DNA of 64,000 nucleotides from assembly GCA_008508345.1 (NCBI GenBank), contig QNGE01000137.1, positions 200,098 through 264,097 of the forward strand. The letters are read 5' to 3'. Under the pieces are notes generated by a model. It made no database searches and was not told where the DNA came from. It worked only from the letters and a program-made list of their open reading frames with translations. The stretch comes from Paragonimus westermani (lineage: Eukaryota; Platyhelminthes; Trematoda; Plagiorchiida; Troglotrematidae). Position numbers and translations under genes: made by a program. Position 1 is the first letter of the stretch; each line of letters begins with the position of its first letter. Below, in pieces: positions 22,531 to 34,020 of this stretch.

Positions 22531-22803
22531 ATGAAGGAACACGTGCCGAAGTATATCGAGGATTTGATGTGTGGTGTGACCCGACGCGACCCTACCAAAC
22601 AACGCAAGCCGGCTTCTTCGATCGCCAGACACCTGCTAGAGACCGGTCATGTGGTCGACCCGACAAACGCTTTCCGCGTGTTGATGCGTCATCACAAGCC
22701 TGTCATTCTTAAATCACTCGAAGCGCTGCTAGTCACGCGTAGCAAGCCGGTCCTCTGTGTGCAAAAGCTATTGACCTTGAACCTCCGTCTGCCATGGTTT
22801 TGA
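22531..22803 (+). pseudogene. Penelope-like element, C-terminal GIY-YIG endonuclease fragment
   Basis: An ATG-started frame of 90 codons encodes the C-terminal end of a Penelope-like ORF: KEHVPKYIEDLM, SSIARHLLETGHVVDP, FRVLMRHHKPVILKSLEALL and a final LTLNLRLPW. The His in the ARHL block and the Glu in SLEA fit the conserved positions of the GIY-YIG nuclease module. The GIY and YIG residues themselves and all of the RT are absent, so this is a 5'-truncated copy. In the family the enzyme nicks target DNA for insertion. It lies between the arms of a 77-bp inverted repeat and in a glypican intron, opposite to the gene. Confidence 0.8.
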
Positions 22804-22881
22804 CCAATGACAGACCAGTGTATACATTGACTTGATGCATGAACTTAAATCGCCTAAACATTTTTTATTTTCACCGCTGTT

Positions 22882-22958
22882 ATGTGTTAGCAACTGACGA
22901 GAACATACGAAATGGTATTACCATCTTGCAAAACCGGTCTTCTGATTTCACTGTTCAA
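22882..22958 (-). repeat. 77-bp inverted repeat, right arm
   Basis: Matches the reverse complement of 22423-22499 in 76 of 77 bases; the arms are separated by 382 bases. Inverted copies of terminal sequence are known in Penelope-like elements. Confidence 0.9.
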
Positions 22959-25263
22959 ATTCGTAACTGGGGAAGGATGTTTTATACAATTTTGAAGTGT
23001 TAACTCTGGTTTGATTAACGAAAATTCAACACTGTAAAGCACGGGCCGGACCTTGCAACTTATGGACTTCCCAAATGAAAATTCCGATAGTTAGCAACCA
23101 GGAAAAATACAATCTGAACATCCCAGCTGCATGAGGGTTATACGAACATAAACTGATCAAAACGCCGGTGTGCTATGATGAGGAACTCAATGAAGGTTTG
23201 CGACTTTAGATATGAGTGATGTCCACACTGGAGGCCAAATGGAATTCAGAGCAGTATGGACGCTAAAATTGCTACTGATTACGTTAGTGTGTCCAAAATC
23301 GTAGCTAATTCACGTCTGCTTCACAGATTATATTGATTGGGCTGTTCAGTACGTATTGTCTAAGTGAACCCATTTTCTGCAAGGAAACATACAATAAGAG
23401 GATCTGTAGCTTGCATGGAACCTGCCATGACACGAGGACATTATAATGTGAGCTGAATTATTTAGCATTAGTTGTCTAAGGTGTTTCAAAACAGGTTATG
23501 GCTGTTTTCTGAAGTTACGGAAGAACATTCCTCGATGATTATCTCAGCGTAAAAACTTTCCAAGTTTGATTAGTGTTAATGTCTCAGCCACATTACAGCT
23601 TCTCCTGCGTAACACTTCGAAATGTACTAAGTTCCCTTCTGTGTGTTACAGTCTGAAATGCACTAAGTACCAGTATTTTAGTTACCAAATGAATGTACCA
23701 GGGTTCAGAGCAACATAAACACTCAGTGTTCTTTTATCAACGTAACAGCTACTTTGATAATCGTCCAGGGGTATGGTGAACCGAGTTCCTATCCACGTGC
23801 TGAAAAGAATACAAATTACCGACAAATTCGAGCAGCAGAAAAAATCGAGTCAACTGCTTCTTGTCAAACAGGAAGGGTTTAAAAGTTTATTCGAATATGG
23901 AACCGTTGTTGCACTGTGCAAGGTGCACACCGCTTAAAATTACCACAATCCACCGGAACAATTTAGTTTCCCCACTCGTACAGTACACATAGTTGATCAC
24001 TGCCCATTTATTAGTGGGAAATTTTAGGCCAACAGAAAACCAGTAAAATTCGCATGGGTTTGTGATAAAAACGTTACTACATTGGATCTTTCGTGCATAC
24101 AGTAAGATCTCCAGAGTAGTAGTCGGCAAAACTTGCCTCACGTATAATAAGGTCAACACTTAATTCTCGTGCACTGTAGATATGTGCCATCAACGTTGGA
24201 AACTTGAATCTAACTATCCTTTCGAAGAAGACTGGTGAATCAGTTCACGTAAGCAAGGCAACTGTGATGAACTATACGTGGCAGTTAACTCATGAAGATC
24301 TAAATTTACAAGTCCTCAACTTGGTTGGGTTTTATTCTAAGGGTTATCGCATGCAGTCTAAGTCAACCAAATTTTCAGCTAACTAGAACAGGTTATGAGT
24401 TAACAATACCATTTGCATTCTGTTCCCCCTGGCTGAACTTCACTGTGGATGCATTTCGACTGGCCCACAACTTGTTCTCCTCCCCACGGCCTTGGTTCAA
24501 TCAGTGGGATTGTGCGGTTGTTCTGAGCAAAAATACCTTAGGGAAGATGTTGGTTTGGCTTCGAATTGCTCTTCACATTGGCCATGGTGGATCAACCTTG
24601 CAGTGGTTTATATGGGGACTTTTTAGTCCTTCTGCGTGATAGGGAATTGATTGTTTTATCAGCAACCACTCACGTTCAGACCAGTCTTACTATAGAGGAA
24701 GTCTGTATAGTCGCCCTGTCTTGTCTGAGTTCTCCAACGGTAAATTGTGAATACCTCTGCCTGGCCTAGTTTCTGCCTGGTTTAGCGCTGTAGTGAATCT
24801 GAGGTTACTTATTGGTATTCTGTTATGTACAAACATAAATGAGTCATTTCTCCCTCTGAGTGGTTTTCCGCTAAAAAGCTTCACTTCAAGCTCTATTCAT
24901 TCTCTATATAAAATGTGGTGGATCAACAGTTTTCTTCTTTTTCTTCTGAATGGGATTAGAAACCAAAAATATCATAAACGTACGACTTGGGAAGGTGCAC
25001 TACTAAGCTCAACAGAAAACGTGGTTAACACTTTCTGAGGTACTACAGACCATCGTTACTTCGTATGTGTATGCTACCTATGAATAGCTATTCTGATCAG
25101 TATAACAAAGGCATGATTCCCAGAGGTGAAGTGAAAATCAGTGGACTGTAAATCGTACCGTACACATTCATTTAGAACCTTCATTGAGCAACTTCAGAAA
25201 AGTTTCTAGGTATACTTAAGTCTTGCTTTACTTTAGTGATTCAGTGTAGATACGATATTTCAC
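22959..25263. other. Glypican intron, no confident feature
   Basis: A small glypican exon with incoming phase 2 (or 0) and outgoing phase 1 is expected somewhere between 21.1 and 25.3 kb, but I could not place it. Frames at 23887-24159 (-), 24325-24639 (+) and 24690-24884 (-) lack matching splice signals. Confidence 0.35.
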
Positions 25264-25547
25264 CCATGAACTTCCATTACAGCTAACTCGCTGAATAACC
25301 AATCAGAACAGAACATACTGGTCACATCGGATGATGAGTCTTCAAACTTTTCAGATGGGATTTGAATCCAAGACTCGGTTTGTTCACTGTTCGACCGCAA
25401 ACCTTTCTCATGTGATATAGGTTTTTGAAATGTTCGTTGAATTGACTTGTAAGCTTTTAATTCACCTAGCAAAGAATCAGATGACCATTCAAGATCACGT
25501 GAAGCTTGCACCAGCACTTCATTTGCTCTTCGAGTAGCAATTTCCTT
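25264..25547 (-). CDS. Glypican-like gene, C-terminal helical exon
   Basis: The acceptor TGCCTCTATTTCAG opens a phase-0 frame, KEIATRRANEVLVQASRDLE then SLLGELKAYKSIQRTF, that looks alpha-helical. It continues through a Ser/Glu-rich stretch to MFCSDWLFSELAVMEVHG. The donor is CATGG|GTGAAA (94 codons plus 2 bases) or an earlier GCT|GTAATG. Incoming phase joins cleanly to the exon at 26033. In glypicans this part carries the long helix after the CWNG motif. Because neither donor supplies phase 1, the next exon in line (20938-21122) cannot follow directly. Confidence 0.6.
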
Positions 25548-26032
25548 CTGAAATAGAGGCATAATGAGAAAAAAGGTCATTCTGACTGATTAGCCCCTGA
25601 GAGAGATAGGAACGAACAAATATAATATTGACTGGCTGTCCAGTTGCATCAACGAGAATTTATACGGTAATTTTGATAATTTTAAGCAGGCCCAATTGCG
25701 AACCACACTTTTTCTAGGTTCGGACAAGTGACAGAAACAGCGTGCCCAGACAGGGCGAGTGCTCTACTAACTGTGTAACAGGGTCTGGAGAATTTTTCAG
25801 GTAGAGCATTTGCCCTCATCTTGGCATTTCCGTCACTGTTTTCTCTCTCTGGTTTCGTTCCGAGCCGGAATTAAATTTTCTTCGTTTGCGTCTTTTCTAG
25901 ATAGATCGATAACGCAACACTTCACGTGCAGCAACTGAAACCTAGCCAATTCAATTGTGTGAAAGTCACAGGAAAGTTAGTCCATTCTTTCCGGTCATGT
26001 TTAACACTTATATTGTTCAAGTAGACACCAAC
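25548..26032. other. Short glypican intron
   Basis: A phase-0 intron of 485 bases between the exons at 26033 and 25547, with donor CAG|GTTGGT and acceptor CTATTTCAG. No insertions seen. Confidence 0.5.
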
Positions 26033-26288
26033 CTGTTGTTGTTCTGGCGTGTATCGATTTTGACTGGTAAACAAATAAGCAGAATAGGTGAATGGATCTG
26101 CTGGGATTTTTCTTCTCTGAAAGGCTGTCGTATCAACACCAGCAGCAAATTGGGAAGTACGTTGTCGACGTCCGGGGGTGATTAATTCTCCGGTGGGTAA
26201 TGCGTACATTTTGAAATCAGGTGAATTTGAGGAGGAGGAGGAGGAGGTGTTGGGCGCATCACAAAAGTCGCATTCATCGAATGAAAAA
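26033..26288 (-). CDS. Glypican-like gene, exon after the CWNG motif
   Basis: The acceptor CCTTTTTCTGAAG supplies the third base of an Arg codon split with the CWNG exon (CG + T), so the phase fits exactly. The 85 following codons read FSFDECDFCDAPNT, then a run of six Ser, ALPTGELITPGRRQRTSQ and FTYSAYLFTSQNRYTPEQQQ, ending at CAACAG|GTTGGT in phase 0. Two Cys (DECDFCD) may form extra disulfides. RRQR resembles a proprotein-convertase site, although in vertebrate glypicans the known cleavage lies before, not after, the CWNG segment. The six-Ser run comes from a TCC repeat. Confidence 0.65.
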
Positions 26289-26639
26289 CTTCAGAAAAAG
26301 GAAGCAAAGAAGGGAGTGATTAAGTTTTTGGGTGACAGGCAGTGAGTGATACAGTGTGCATCTGTTCACCCAAGTTCACTATGAACTGCCATCCGTAATT
26401 GTTATGAAGATTACTTGAGTTCAAACGATTGACTAAGAACAGAAATGTGAAACAGTCCCATACAGATGTTTGAGTAAAGCAGTTAGAACACGAAACCAGG
26501 TGAATGTGAGCATTTCTTAGTGGTTCGTCTGTATCAGAGTTATAAAAACACGAATCTTTTTCTAATTTGAAACACTTAGGAGATGGGTGGTTAGTCGGTG
26601 AGTTAGGAAAGGTAAGTCCAAGGCATGGCCAACTTAGTG

Positions 26640-27600
26640 GGCAATTGTCCCTGAGCACGCAAGGCGGGATTCAGTCGGCTGATTACCGCTCAATAAACCT
26701 CCAGAATCTAGGAGTGGAACGGCGTAATAGGATTTGTAATACACATGCCGGGTCGATAACGTGGTCAATGGTCAGGACATGTTTTGGGACCGCGGACGTT
26801 GGTTGTCTGCCTGTTTCAACGACAATACCATTCTCCAGTAATATGGACTTCTGCACCGATTTAAGTGAACGTTCCTTCACTTCAGGGATCAAGTGCCTCT
26901 TGGTTCTACCTATGTAACGTTCTTTGCAGCTGTACGTAAACTATTATACATGGCATGAGATGACACCGATAGGCTGATCTCCTTTGATGGACGGCCTAAG
27001 TAGCATCTGGGTACGGGCTAATACGTGGGATTTGGCTGCGTTAAATGCTAGGTTTATTGAAGTTTTTAGTTTTTGCCTTGTTTGATGCACCCCTAAGTGG
27101 TGATTCTATAAAAAACCTTCCTCTCACAGTGACTACCTGTTTGGACAGCGTTTTGGTCTGCTATGCCTTTCTATGCCCTTTACGTCGTGGAGCAGACGTG
27201 GTCTAGTCTGATTTCTTCGCAAAACTATTCTGTGTACAAATTCGTCTTGTTCATGTGAATAGTGTATTCACTGGTATGCATTTTTGATGGACCGGATACT
27301 GACCGGACCATTTGGATGTCCTGCAAACAACAGTTTCAATAGAGCCATTATCTCGGTGACTTTTGAGTATGTCTGAAGGCGACAAACAATTATCGGTCCC
27401 AAATTCACACGTTATCTTCAGATTAAGAATACAACTATTTAATCGCCGCACTAGGTTATCTACTGTTTCTTCGAAACGACTAAATACTAGTGTATTATCA
27501 ACATAAAGTTTGTAGTATGACAGCCATGACGATGTGTTGGCTGTTAATTCTTGCTGAATCCTTAACACAAAAAGAGATGGAAGTGACCGATCAAATCATA
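26640..27600 (-). pseudogene. Penelope-like element, decayed RT and endonuclease
   Basis: Read on the minus strand from 27600 the frames give the end of a Penelope RT: YYKLYVDNTLVFSRFEETVD (the catalytic Y-V-D-D is now YVDN), RRLNSCILNLKITCEFGTDN, and GSIETVVCRTSKWSGQYP. After a gap the endonuclease follows: YIGRTKRHLIPEVKERS (the YIG motif), HVLTIDHVIDPACVLQILLR, and in another frame ALRAQGQL. Frameshifts, stops and the D-to-N change at the catalytic site show it is dead. It sits in the glypican intron between 31352 and 26288, on the same strand as the gene. Confidence 0.8.
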
Positions 27601-28468
27601 ATGTTTGCATAAATGGAATTCCTGAGCAAGGAAACTTGAGATTTGAATCAAAACACTCGTAACTGTTCTCGATTTTTAATAACACTACTAGTTGACTTGA
27701 GTAGTAGTTGAAGCCCTGCAGCTAATTTACACGGTTCCTGATTGTTTGTTTGAAGAACGACTGATGCATTCCACTTTATTGTTGGGGCCACACATATCGG
27801 TGGATAAAACGTTGGTGTGCGAGAAATTCGAAACCGTCAACTGTGAATTAGATTTCCGTTGATATGTCACAAATGATAGAAACGAGTACGTTTGTGATAG
27901 ACCATCCTAAAGACATAAAGATAGTAACGAGGTAGGTTTACAGATGTTACATTTGTTCAGCTGTTCCTTGCTGACTTCCTCGAGGTAACTACTTCAAAAC
28001 ATGTGCTGCGTGAGTTTCAGCCAGGCAGCAATTGAAATGTTGGTTCTTCGCGATGAGCCAAACCGTTGACTGAGGTTCAGCTGGCTGGGAACCTTCATTT
28101 GTTCAGGTGTTATCTTATTTCGCCCCTTGTGTTTATCTCATCAGTTTTAAGTTTCACTTATCTCATGAAAACTAGGTGTCTACCTATGAAAATCCAGCCA
28201 CCGAGAGTTGTTTTGGACTCATTCAGTTGCAGTTCAACTTACAAACTTCAGAGCACTTGAAAAAATTGATGCTGTTACACTGAGAAACACTTTTCATCCA
28301 ACCCACTGAAAGGAGAAGACTATAGCAGCGTTGCTCTTGATTAAGCTTGTTACTAATACATATCCTCGTTACTGTCGGGATCTGAACTCTGACTACGTTT
28401 GCCCGAGGCACCCCTGTTAGTCGCTGCACATTTTATCTCATTTCATCCGGAAAAATCTAGAGAAATGT
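27601..28468. other. Glypican intron, little recognised
   Basis: Minus-strand bases near 28430-28370 carry a tRNA-like B box (GAGTTCAGATCCCG) that may be another SINE remnant. Nothing else could be supported. Confidence 0.3.
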
Positions 28469-28664
28469 AACCGTGGTTAACACGGTTGCCTCATGATTGG
28501 AATGGCCGGAGTTCAAATCCCGGCCGTGGCAAGGATATGCACTACTGACGAGCTCTAATGAGAGCGAAACTCGAGTCTATTGCTTCTTTTCGAAAGAGGC
28601 TGGCTGGAAAGTATATCTGAATGCGAACGCTGCGATCAAATGTGAGTGATGGTCAACTTGAAAA
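28469..28664 (+). repeat. tRNA-derived SINE-like repeat
   Basis: Good copy of the module. A-box region CGTGGTTAACACGG, B box GGAGTTCAAATCCCGG, body ACTACTGACGAGCTCTAATG and GAGCGAAACTCGAGTCTA, then CGAAAGAGGCTGGCTGG, CTGCGATCAAATGTGAGTGA and the end TGGTCAACTTGAAAA. This copy was used as the reference for the others. Confidence 0.7.
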
Positions 28665-31351
28665 GTAACAGCTACGGTCAGTTGCAAATGATGTTTTGTC
28701 TATATTCGCCGAAATTCCCTGTTAATTACCTGTAATCGAAGTATCCTAAACACCCAACGATTGTATACCGTATTCCTATAAAAACAACGGTGCTACCGTT
28801 ATTCAACAAACATGTGTTGAATAACAGTCAACTTTACAAACAGTTGTTTTCCGTAAATCTTATCAAGCAAATGTAATTACAAGGGATTTATTGGTCTCAC
28901 ACATGAAACTGAAGTGTGGTTATACGCAGTGATGTTATTCATGGCAACTGTGAACGACTGTCTGATCGGGTTGCCTTCGGTTTGCTAGTGTATGTATCTA
29001 GTTTGTTTACAAAAACATGTTGATGAGAGTGAGTGAAAGTAACTGTTAGCAATACTGACAATACACGGAGGGTCTGGGTATAATGACACCCGAAAATGTG
29101 TGGCTGCCTCAGCGGATCCCACACGCTTGTCCAAACATGGACCGTTGTCAGGCGCCAGATCAAGTTTACGTACACAAATGTCAAGTCAGTAAGCTTTCTT
29201 GTTGATCATGTTGGTTCTGACCATGTGGTGATTTGCTTTTTGCCCCTTAGGACCGATAATATCTTTTTTTCGTTAACTCCATCCAGACTACGTAGTATGC
29301 CCGGTATAACCTACACTATGTATTTCCTAGACAGTAGCATTTCTTCCCCGTTTGTTCCTTTCCTTGCTTTGTGACAGTTCGTCCAAAAACGTACACACAG
29401 GGACTCAGAAATTCTTGTTCACTGTAGATGCCTCGGTAAAACGTTGCGTATTATTTTCATTCCTTAATCAACTCGGCATAATTTTCTTTCGCACGTTTAA
29501 GCTAATCAATTCAAAATTATGAATATTTTCGAAACGGCACACAACTGATCAATTAAAAGAACTGGGTCAAAAAATCAATATCAGTCAGAAGGAAATAGTC
29601 TTTAGATGGATGATGATGGTTTTTTTCTTCTGATCAGTTGAACCTCACTGATTGCCGAAAGTTATAATACAGTGAGTAACCTGATCGGATCCATTTGATA
29701 ACCAATCGTCTGATTGTGTTTTGCGGTTGATGATGCTAGTTGATGGTCTAGTTGTTTCATGTCAACCAAGCTGCCAAATTACGTCGTTTTGCTGGATAGC
29801 ATTTTGTAGAGGAGTTTATTGGTGTAGTTTTCATTGCGGCTGCAACTACGCGGGTAGACAATAGAACAATCAAAACGTCTAGTTGAGGCATACTTAGCGA
29901 TGAACAGAAGCCTAATCAAGGCATTACTGTTTGATGAATGTTCATGGAAATTTGACAGCGTCTACAACAAGCGGGGATCAATGAAGCCAAATGCTTTCAC
30001 CTTGCCCAAGGAAAATGTTTTTACAAGTTTAATTTCGCAGTTACGAACTCACAGACACAGAGCATTGCAGGCCTGGATCAGCTTCGATTCGAATGTGTCA
30101 TGATGTCCAACTACAATTTCACATCTAACCCGGACACAGACTGAATCGATGGCAAACTTGATTCAAGAGGGCATTTCATTTACAGAAGCCGGGACAGAAC
30201 TACTGATCGATGCCCTCGTCCATGAGCCTGGACAGTTATCCCAACAGGGCTGAGCAATTCAGTGAAACAAGGCAGCTGGTTGATGAAAAACAAAGCAACT
30301 CGATGTAATCCCTGAAGACACACCTTTAAATAGCCAATCATCACGTGAAGCATGTCTGCATGGTAATGATATTAATAATAATAACTTCACGATGGAAGCC
30401 AACAAGATTAGTTTGTTTGGTGTATCTGCCAACGTTTCAATACTTTTTTATAAGTGCTGTCTGTGGTTCATATTGGCTGTGATACCCAAACAAACAGTTC
30501 ATCAATGCGTACAGATATGAAAGCTCACATGGATGGAAAAGATATGATCGCACATATGCATCGGATTAGGTCGAGTTGGTTATTTTGACAGAGATGGACT
30601 ACTCGTCTTCCTATTGCCTAGAAAGAGTAAGGTTACTTCTGATAAGCTGGTTCATTGAGAAGCGCTGTGACCGAGTCTCTGTGGTTGCATATACTGTCCG
30701 AAAAACTTCGATGATATCAACTCTGTGTTTCTCAAATAAAGGTGCTGAGATATTGATGAAGCTGGCAGACGGTTGTGTTTTCCTATTTTCTCAGGAAGTT
30801 TATGAAGTTAAAACGTTGATCCATATAATAATTTAAATCATAATTGCTTAATGCGAACAACAGCTTTGTCTGTCTGTTAGGTTAAACAGTTCAGACTGCG
30901 GAGACCACCTCTGCGCCTTTAAAAATTATCGATTCGGACTACATCGTCTGATTGTCACTGATTGTCTAACAAAAGTCTTTTACGTATCCGGGAAAGGTGT
31001 CCTCCAGACTAGAAGAAAATTATTAATGGTATGTTGCTGGCTAAATCAGTATTGCGACTGTTCGCCAGCTGTTTGTAACAGATGTCTCGTAGCATATCTG
31101 CAGCTCATTCGCTTGAACGAATTGTCCGTGCAATCTATGTTCTGGTACGCCAACGAGAAAGGCAGTCATACTCGCTTATTGTTTATGACCAGATGCAGAT
31201 GAATGAAAACCGGCCGATCCGAATAACCTTGTGTAGTACCGTCTTCAAACAAGAAATCTCCGTTGATCTATGACCCGAACAATGTACAGTAATGGCACGC
31301 CCCCTTTAAAAAAACTGATGATAAACGTGGACCTAGAGAAAATCAACCTAC
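28665..31351. other. Glypican intron, nothing confident
   Basis: Several 60-90 codon frames occur on both strands but none has paired splice sites in a matching phase or family resemblance. Confidence 0.3.
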
Positions 31352-31470
31352 CGTCCGCGTGTGGTCCCATTCCAGCACCGGTCAGGTTGATCAGAAGATG
31401 GAATCAGATGAGGAGACTCAGTGCATATAGCAGTACTTGCTCGTGTCCATATGACTGCCAGCTGTTCCAT
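31352..31470 (-). CDS. Glypican-like gene, CWNG exon
   Basis: The acceptor GGTTTCTTTCTGCTTCAG and donor CGGACG|GTAGGT bound 119 bases. The peptide is MEQLAVIWTRASTAIC, then TESPHLIPSSDQPDRC-WNG and TTRG with a split Arg. The C...(12-25 residues)...CWNG...GR pattern is a hallmark of glypicans, matching the family's W..LP..IC...C-W-N-G...RY. Incoming phase 0 fits the exon at 42340; outgoing phase 2 fits the exon at 26288. The two Cys are expected to be disulfide-bonded in the globular core. A plus-strand frame over the same bases is a shadow. Confidence 0.8.
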
Positions 31471-31667
31471 CTGAAGCAGAAAGAAACCATTGATGAAGTT
31501 AGTCGAACGATATGAGACCATTTGTTACACTATGCATATTCATCTGAACTACCCGTCATATAATATTCCCTGGCTAATGGACAACCATCACTGAAGCTAC
31601 CGGTTTTGTTTTCGTAGGAATCTATGTCGAATATACTGTTTTGTTTCAAACTGAACACCATCCACAC

Positions 31668-31990
31668 TTGACGCAGCCTTCGCATTCAGATAGGCGTTTC
31701 GGCTAGCTTACTTCGAAAGAAAGCATTAGACCCGAGTTCCGCTCAAATTAGAGCTCATCAATGGAGCATATTCTTGTTCGAATGGGAGTTTGCTATCAGA
31801 CTTTCATGCTTGTGAGACTGGCGTGTTAACCACAGTGCCAGTGACCTGACAATAGGCATGATCAAATGATCGATTCCGAGCGCTTAACCACAACCTTGTA
31901 CGAATATTGTTCAGCTTGCCCAGTCCTTTCGAAAGCAGAATGATTAGAATCGCTCTGTTCTATGCAATTCGTAACCCTGTGATCTGGACT
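31668..31990 (-). repeat. Composite tRNA-derived SINE-like repeat
   Basis: On the minus strand the first module holds AATATTCGTACAAGG and TTGTGGTTAAGCGCTCGG. The second holds the A-box-like TGGCACTGTGGTTAACACG, then CATTGATGAGCTCTAATTTG, GCGGAACTCGGGTCTAATGC and the tail CTGAATGCGAAGGCTGCG. The module order equals that at 2.7-3.0 and 6.2-6.5 kb. It lies in the glypican intron, just upstream of the CWNG exon. Confidence 0.6.
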
Positions 31991-33339
31991 TCTCAGTTTG
32001 GTTAAAGTTGCTGTCTTCAATGAACCACCTGAGTATTAGTATAGTGTAAGGCTGAAAATTTGAACTCTCTTCATTAGTAGTTTCAGTCTTTCGTTATGTT
32101 TCTTTGAATCCTAGCATGAAAGTTTGGCGCGGAGTAGAATACCCATACATCACATGACACACTACTTGCAGTCAAAAGTACGATAAGATGGCTCAGTCAT
32201 CATAACAGCCATATTGTCATGTCTACAGAGGTAGAAAACTATCGATATTTTTCTAGCGGGTAACTCAGGTCACAACGTTGCAGAGACCAGTGGGAACCTC
32301 AGGAGCTACGGTGACGAATGTGAAATGTTACGTGGAAAGCGATGGTATATGTTTAATAATCTAGGTAATCATATTATTGAACCGATGCATGGCCCCTCTC
32401 ATATATGTGGATGGAGTAGCTTAAGTCTTCGGGTATATCTATGGCAGTAGATAAATAATGTGGTCAGTCTGTCACTACAGTAAAATTCATGCTTATATCG
32501 GTCATGATTTATTGGTCTTCGAGAAGAGATTTACACCTAAACGAAGTGGTTTCAAATGTTTTGACTTATCTTGGCAAATCATTCAAACTCAAACAAGATT
32601 AGAGGGATAGTACGGTGAAAAGTTTGTAGACTACCGTAAGACAGCTGATCAAGCTGATACAAATGTTCCCAGAGGTAAATAATCCCGTATGAATTTCATC
32701 GTTGCACACATTCAAGTATATGCATAGAGATAAGAAGGTTGTCTTTCTCAACTAGCAGCACTATTTCAGTTTCGCATAAACGAGGTTTTTGTCTAGGCAA
32801 CCATCACATTCATTGAGGCTTAGCGAACATCTATCATTCTCCTTGTACACTTTAGCTATGCAAATGCCGAGAATGTTCAAAACTGTTGAATACATGAGAC
32901 AGTAATTAATGCAAACTGCGGATGACAGTTTATTAATGTGTAAGCAAAAGACATATCGATTCACTGTTCTAGTTGAATTGTGCATCTTGACTTGTCGACA
33001 TTCCACCATAATTGTTACGAACATCTGTGTATTGTTGAAACTACTCATTTGACATGTTAATATTTGTTTTCTTAAGGTTGTAAGATTGCTAATAACCACA
33101 GAAATAAATATATGCCTCCAACGAGTGTTGCCGTTTTCGTTCCCAGTGTATGACCAAGTTGTAAACTCATTTTCGCGAGAGGTCATATTTCAGAAATAAG
33201 GGTTATATATAGCCTTGAGAGAATACACAGTAGCAGTCCTGTTAGCTTTGATAGATGATCATACCGCATGAACTGCTTCACAGGCTAAATTTTCTGAGTG
33301 GCATTCTCACTGATAGTAAGTTGTAGAGGATTCTGAGAA

Positions 33340-33620
33340 CTACTGAACAACTAGGGTGGCTGAACGGTTGTGTATGACAAATCGGTTGTAACTACAGCCA
33401 GGTCTGGGGCCCTAGCGACTCACGGAGACGGTGGTTGGAGACTCTAGGTGAGAAGGCGGCTAATAGAGCTCAGTGGCGCGAAGGTTGTGGTTATTTTGCC
33501 GGGTTATCTGTGGAGTGAGTGCGCTTAATGACGCGGGGTAGTGAAAGCCGTAAGGAAGCTGTCTTTCTGATGGCACCTTTCTCTCACTTGCAGCTCGGTT
33601 GTTTGTTTTCAAGGTGTAGC
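33340..33620. repeat. Possible dispersed repeat, related to 15.5-15.8 kb
   Basis: Shares an ordered series of short blocks with 15500-15800, most clearly TTAATGACGC, a GTAAG(G/A)AAGC(T/C)GTCTT-like block, CACTTGCA and a closing CAAGGTG. Divergence is high and the boundaries are guesses. Confidence 0.3.
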
Positions 33621-33800
33621 TAACTTGATGTTGAATGTTTGAATCTGAGCGTAGTTATTTTCGGTAGTTAGGTCCCTTCCCGTCCTCTTCTTTTTCCTTT
33701 CGCTCTTCCTATATAGGTTGGTTTGCTTTTTCTTCGTGATTTTGTGGCATTTATGCATTAGTGTGAACCACTGATGTATTACTGTCTATGATGATGACGG

Positions 33801-33874
<74 letters not shown>
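33801..33874. repeat. (TGA)n microsatellite
   Basis: Uninterrupted TGA/GAT triplets for 74 bases, with an interrupted lead-in from 33789. Translated frames over it are poly-His or poly-Ile and are artefacts. Confidence 0.98.
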
Positions 33875-33904
33875 TAACCAGGTAGGTGGAACAGCAGACA
33901 AGAC

Positions 33905-34020
33905 GAATGACTCATGACGGCGTAACCGGGGTTTATATCCCGGCGGTGGGAAAGATACGCACCAATGACGAGTCTTAACAAAAACGAAACACGAGTATAC
34001 TGCTTTATTCTGAAAGACGA
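33905..34020 (+). repeat. Diverged tRNA-derived SINE-like repeat
   Basis: CTCATGACGGCGTAACCGG, B-box-like GGTTTATATCCCGGCGGTGG, then CAATGACGAGTCTTAAC and ACGAAACACGAGTATACTGC follow the block order of the 28.5 kb copy at lower identity. It starts about 30 bases after the TGA microsatellite. Confidence 0.5.

Noticed and set aside
24325..24639. 104-codon hydrophobic plus-strand frame
   Set aside because: Non-ATG start by the nuclear code, no splice signals in phase, no family.
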